DNA of 64,000 nucleotides from Pedobacter caeni (GTDB lineage: Bacteria; Bacteroidota; Bacteroidia; Sphingobacteriales; Sphingobacteriaceae): positions 186,001-250,000 of the forward strand of contig NZ_FQUQ01000004.1 of assembly GCF_900129215.1 (NCBI RefSeq). The letters are read 5' to 3'. The notes under the pieces are model-generated. The model worked only from the letters and a program-made list of their open reading frames with translations, was not told the DNA's origin and did not search any database. Of the stretch, positions 61,653-64,000 are shown in pieces (within the stretch, counting starts at the first letter, position 1; the number at the start of each line of letters is the position of its first letter). A program made the position numbers and the translations under genes.

Positions 61653-62180
61653 TCAATTAATGAGTTCGAGATCTCCGATGTTTACATTCGTGAGCAGCAC
61701 ACAGTTGAGGCTGTCAATGACCACGACTACACTTTTTTGTCTGAGTTTAATGATCTGCCCTTGTTTATGGTTCATCAGCCCTTCTTTGATCATCACCCGA
61801 TCGCCGACCTCCATCTGCTGAAGGTCCACCACTTCTACATCGGGAAAGGCCTCCATACATTTCTTGATCCCATCGATGACCGTTTCTCTTACCTGTGCAG
61901 GTCTTCCCATGTAATACACAAAATTCATTACCCCTAAGGTGACCCTTACTTTGAGTTCTTCCCTTGGGTCGATACACACAAATACATAAGAGTTGAATAG
62001 CGGCAATTCCACTTCTTTCATTCTATCCGCCCATTTATGTTTCACTCTTTTCAGGGGGCAGTAACTGATGATCCCCTGTAGTTTAAGCAATTCATCAACT
62101 TTCTTCTCCCATCTTGGACGGGTATAGATGACAAACCATTTTTTAGGTGCATTGACCCTGAGTGCGGATAGACTTTCCAT
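61653..62180 (-). CDS. UpxY-type transcription antiterminator (NusG-like)
   Basis: A 175-residue NusG paralogue with an NGN domain (about 10-110: WFVIYTRPRWEKKVDELLKLQG, SYVFVCID) and a KOW-type end (VGDRVMIKEGLMNHKQGQIIKL). In Bacteroides, UpxY proteins are encoded first in capsule operons and bind the leader to prevent premature termination of that operon. It is upstream of 18 genes on the same strand, with only short gaps between them down to the epimerase at 42444, fitting that role. Confidence 0.92.
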   Translation of the reverse strand: MESLSALRVNAPKKWFVIYTRPRWEKKVDELLKLQGIISYCPLKRVKHKWADRMKEVELPLFNSYVFVCIDPREELKVRVTLGVMNFVYYMGRPAQVRETVIDGIKKCMEAFPDVEVVDLQQMEVGDRVMIKEGLMNHKQGQIIKLRQKSVVVVIDSLNCVLLTNVNIGDLELIN

Positions 62181-62359
62181 AATTTTATGTTGAGAAATGT
62201 TAATAGACTGAGGGCTTTATACGGCTTCGCCTCCTCACTTACATGATGTTTGCTGTCTTTAAGAAATTTACCGTATCCCCCTTATTATTTTTTGAATCTA
62301 CCGGAGCTGATTCCCGGCCTGTCACTATATCAAACGCACATTTTAACCTTATTTTCTAT
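62181..62359 (-). other. 179-bp leader between Wzc and UpxY genes
   Basis: The longest gap at the start of the operon; it presumably holds the operon promoter and untranslated leader on which the UpxY antiterminator would act. A small GGC-GAA-GCC hairpin is visible at about 62223-62232. No JUMPstart/ops-like element known from RfaH systems was found, and no exact -7 consensus. Confidence 0.4.
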
Positions 62360-64000
62360 TTAAGCAGAGTAAGCATATCTGCCATATCTGTAGGCATTTT
62401 TATTTCCCTTGCCTGCATCATTAAAGACGATCATTGGATTTTTAAGCCGGCCGTTTTCACATATTTCTTCAAATATGGCCAGGTCTTCCTTATGGGTATA
62501 GTTGTACCTTACCAGGTAAATACTGGAATCGGCAAACTCAGCGATGGTAAAGGCATCTGCAACATGCCCTACGGGCGAAGTATCTACAATCACATAGTCA
62601 AATCGCTCTCTCAGCTCCGTAAACAGTGTTTTCAATTTAGCATTCATTAAGATTTCTGAAGGACTATCCGAGATTGCACCACATCCGATCACAAACAGAT
62701 GCTCAGATCCGGGTGCTTTGATCAGGATGTCATCGACACCCATACTTTCGGATTTCAGGTAATCAGACAAACCTGTTTTGCTCTGCAGGTCCATGTTGTT
62801 TAACAAGTCGGGTTTGCGAAGATCAAACTCCAGGATCACCACCTTTTTGTCAATTAAAGACAGCGTAATGCCCAGGTTAATGCTAAAGAAGGTCTTTCCT
62901 TCACCTTTGGAGGTAGAAGTCACCAGCAACACTTTATTGCGCAGGTTCATGTCCATAAAATGAAGGTTAGAGCGGATGTACCTGAAGAGCTCGGAAATGG
63001 TATTGCTTTGATTCCGATGAACCACAATAGATTCCCCAATGGCTTTATGGCTCAGCTCACCCAGAATTTTTCCGTTCATGGCGATGTATTCCACATCATA
63101 AATATCTTTCACTTTATTGTTCAGTTTATCTTTCAGGTAGAGGACTGAAAATGGAATCGTTAAACCTGCCATCATGCTGAGCATATAAATCAATTGTACT
63201 TTCGGCTTGGCCGGAATAGGGTTATATGCAGGCCTGTCAATGAGCTTGGAAGTAGGAATCGTAGCCGATAAGGAGAGTTCTGTTTCTTCTCTTTTCTGGA
63301 GCAGGTATTGATAAAGCGTCGTTTTCACTCCTTGCTCCCGGCTTCTTTCCAGAAGGCCGCGCTCCATTACCGGAACATGATTTAACCGGCTCTCAAACTG
63401 AGAAGTTTTGCTGCTCAGTTTGTTTCTTTCCAGGGTAAGCCCTCTTCTGATCATCGTCAGGTTTTCCAGTAAGCTTCCTTTGAGGCCAGTCAGCTGCTCT
63501 GTCAGACTCACCACCAGCGGATTGTTTACACTGTTGTTCCGCAGCAGTCTTTCTCTTTCAATCTGCAGATTATTGTATTTATCAGTCAGGTTTTGCAGGG
63601 TAGGATCTTTCAATCCCAGTGTAGTGGGTACCAGTTCAAATGTCCCGTTTCCACCTCTCAGGTAACTAATGAGCGACTGTACAAGGCTTAGCTGAACCTC
63701 ACTCGAGGCCAGTTGCTCATTGTAATTCCCCGACGATTGCAGGTTCATCTGTGCATCAGCACTCAGTTCTGTAATTCTGTTATCCCTTTTGTAATTCTCT
63801 ACATCCTGCTCTACTCCGGACAAGTTTTTTGTGAGAAATTTCAATTTGCCATCAATGAACTTAATGGTGTTTAGCGCCATGATGTTCTTATTGTTGACAT
63901 TTTCCAGATTGTACCTGGAGATCAGCGCATTCAGGATGTCTATTCCACGTTGTGGTATAGCATCCAATAAACTGAGCACCACGGTATTTGCATCTTTAAT
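62360..64000 (-). CDS. Wzc-like exopolysaccharide tyrosine autokinase, C-terminal part (cut by window end)
   Basis: The frame is open to the window end, so the N-terminus is missing. The visible 546 or so residues comprise a coiled periplasmic GNVR-like region (about 20-250, QSSGNYNEQLASSEVQLSLVQS), a transmembrane helix (LIYMLSMMAGLTIPFSVLYL) and a cytoplasmic BY-kinase domain with Walker A TSTSKGEGKTFF, Walker A' LEFDLRKPDL and Walker B YVIVDTSP. The C-terminal tail NAYRYGRYAYSA holds four tyrosines that can be autophosphorylated. It controls chain length and export of the polysaccharide with a Wza-type pore, not visible here. Confidence 0.92.
   Translation of the reverse strand: MKDANTVVLSLLDAIPQRGIDILNALISRYNLENVNNKNIMALNTIKFIDGKLKFLTKNLSGVEQDVENYKRDNRITELSADAQMNLQSSGNYNEQLASSEVQLSLVQSLISYLRGGNGTFELVPTTLGLKDPTLQNLTDKYNNLQIERERLLRNNSVNNPLVVSLTEQLTGLKGSLLENLTMIRRGLTLERNKLSSKTSQFESRLNHVPVMERGLLERSREQGVKTTLYQYLLQKREETELSLSATIPTSKLIDRPAYNPIPAKPKVQLIYMLSMMAGLTIPFSVLYLKDKLNNKVKDIYDVEYIAMNGKILGELSHKAIGESIVVHRNQSNTISELFRYIRSNLHFMDMNLRNKVLLVTSTSKGEGKTFFSINLGITLSLIDKKVVILEFDLRKPDLLNNMDLQSKTGLSDYLKSESMGVDDILIKAPGSEHLFVIGCGAISDSPSEILMNAKLKTLFTELRERFDYVIVDTSPVGHVADAFTIAEFADSSIYLVRYNYTHKEDLAIFEEICENGRLKNPMIVFNDAGKGNKNAYRYGRYAYSA

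Noticed and set aside
62181..62359. JUMPstart/ops element in the EPS leader
   Set aside because: No match to the known ops core was seen; UpxY systems do not use that sequence.

Overview
The window is from a Bacteroidota chromosome, most likely a Pedobacter-like member of the Sphingobacteriaceae. The evidence is a SusC/SusD pair with a FecR/DUF4974 anti-sigma protein, an UpxY/NusG-like antiterminator at the head of a polysaccharide cluster, many signal-peptidase-II lipoproteins, and a promoter matching the Bacteroidota -7 consensus TAnnTTTG. No rRNA, tRNA, CRISPR array or intact insertion sequence was seen. Assignments rest on motifs read by eye; no database search was run.

Region 1 (1-14.7 kb, mostly + strand) is carbohydrate uptake and breakdown. 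It starts with the end of a sugar MFS permease overlapping a ROK kinase and closed by a strong terminator. After a 600-bp gap with an orphan reading frame and a 21-bp direct repeat come a secreted PcRGLX/YetA-like protein (rhamnogalacturonan exolyase type), a FecR-like anti-sigma protein without an adjacent sigma factor, SusC, SusD and a secreted PIG-L deacetylase with a ThuA-like tail. A DAACS-type symporter follows.

Region 2 (14.7-23.7 kb, - strand) is a catabolic block under a divergent AraC-type regulator: RraA-family aldolase-like protein, exported GH2 beta-galactosidase, enolase-superfamily sugar-acid dehydratase and SDR dehydrogenase, then a lipoprotein metalloprotease. The order suggests a non-phosphorylative sugar-oxidation route. 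A 26-bp site occurs upstream of both the first gene and the protease gene, each time centred 49 bp from a candidate -7 element.

Region 3 (23.8-32.6 kb) is mixed. It holds an unrecognised three-gene operon (coiled-coil protein, two-TM coiled-coil membrane protein, membrane-anchored Ppx/GppA-like ASKHA protein), an SDR with TetR-type operators, a ClpP paralogue, an ECF sigma factor with a small partner, MiaE, a glycosyltransferase and two small regulators. The three-gene operon is the best candidate for an undescribed system.

Region 4 (32.9-64 kb, all - strand) is a Wzx/Wzy-type exopolysaccharide cluster. From its promoter side it runs: Wzc-like kinase (cut by the window edge), UpxY antiterminator, nucleotide-sugar dehydrogenase, acyltransferase, Wzx flippase, two DegT aminotransferases, several glycosyltransferases, PglC-like initiating transferase, Wzy-like polymerase, a class I/II aminotransferase-HAD-ATP-grasp trio, AsnB and a uronate-type epimerase. 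A pectate lyase lipoprotein follows, then a second unit with a glycosyltransferase, two FemAB-like proteins (one fused to GNAT), a PhyH dioxygenase, a DegT-like protein and a CapD/FlaA1-type dehydratase. The gene set predicts an anionic polymer containing amino sugars and uronic acids, possibly amidated and aminoacyl-decorated. Small related intergenic elements sit at 18.4 kb and 38.2 kb, directly in front of start codons.
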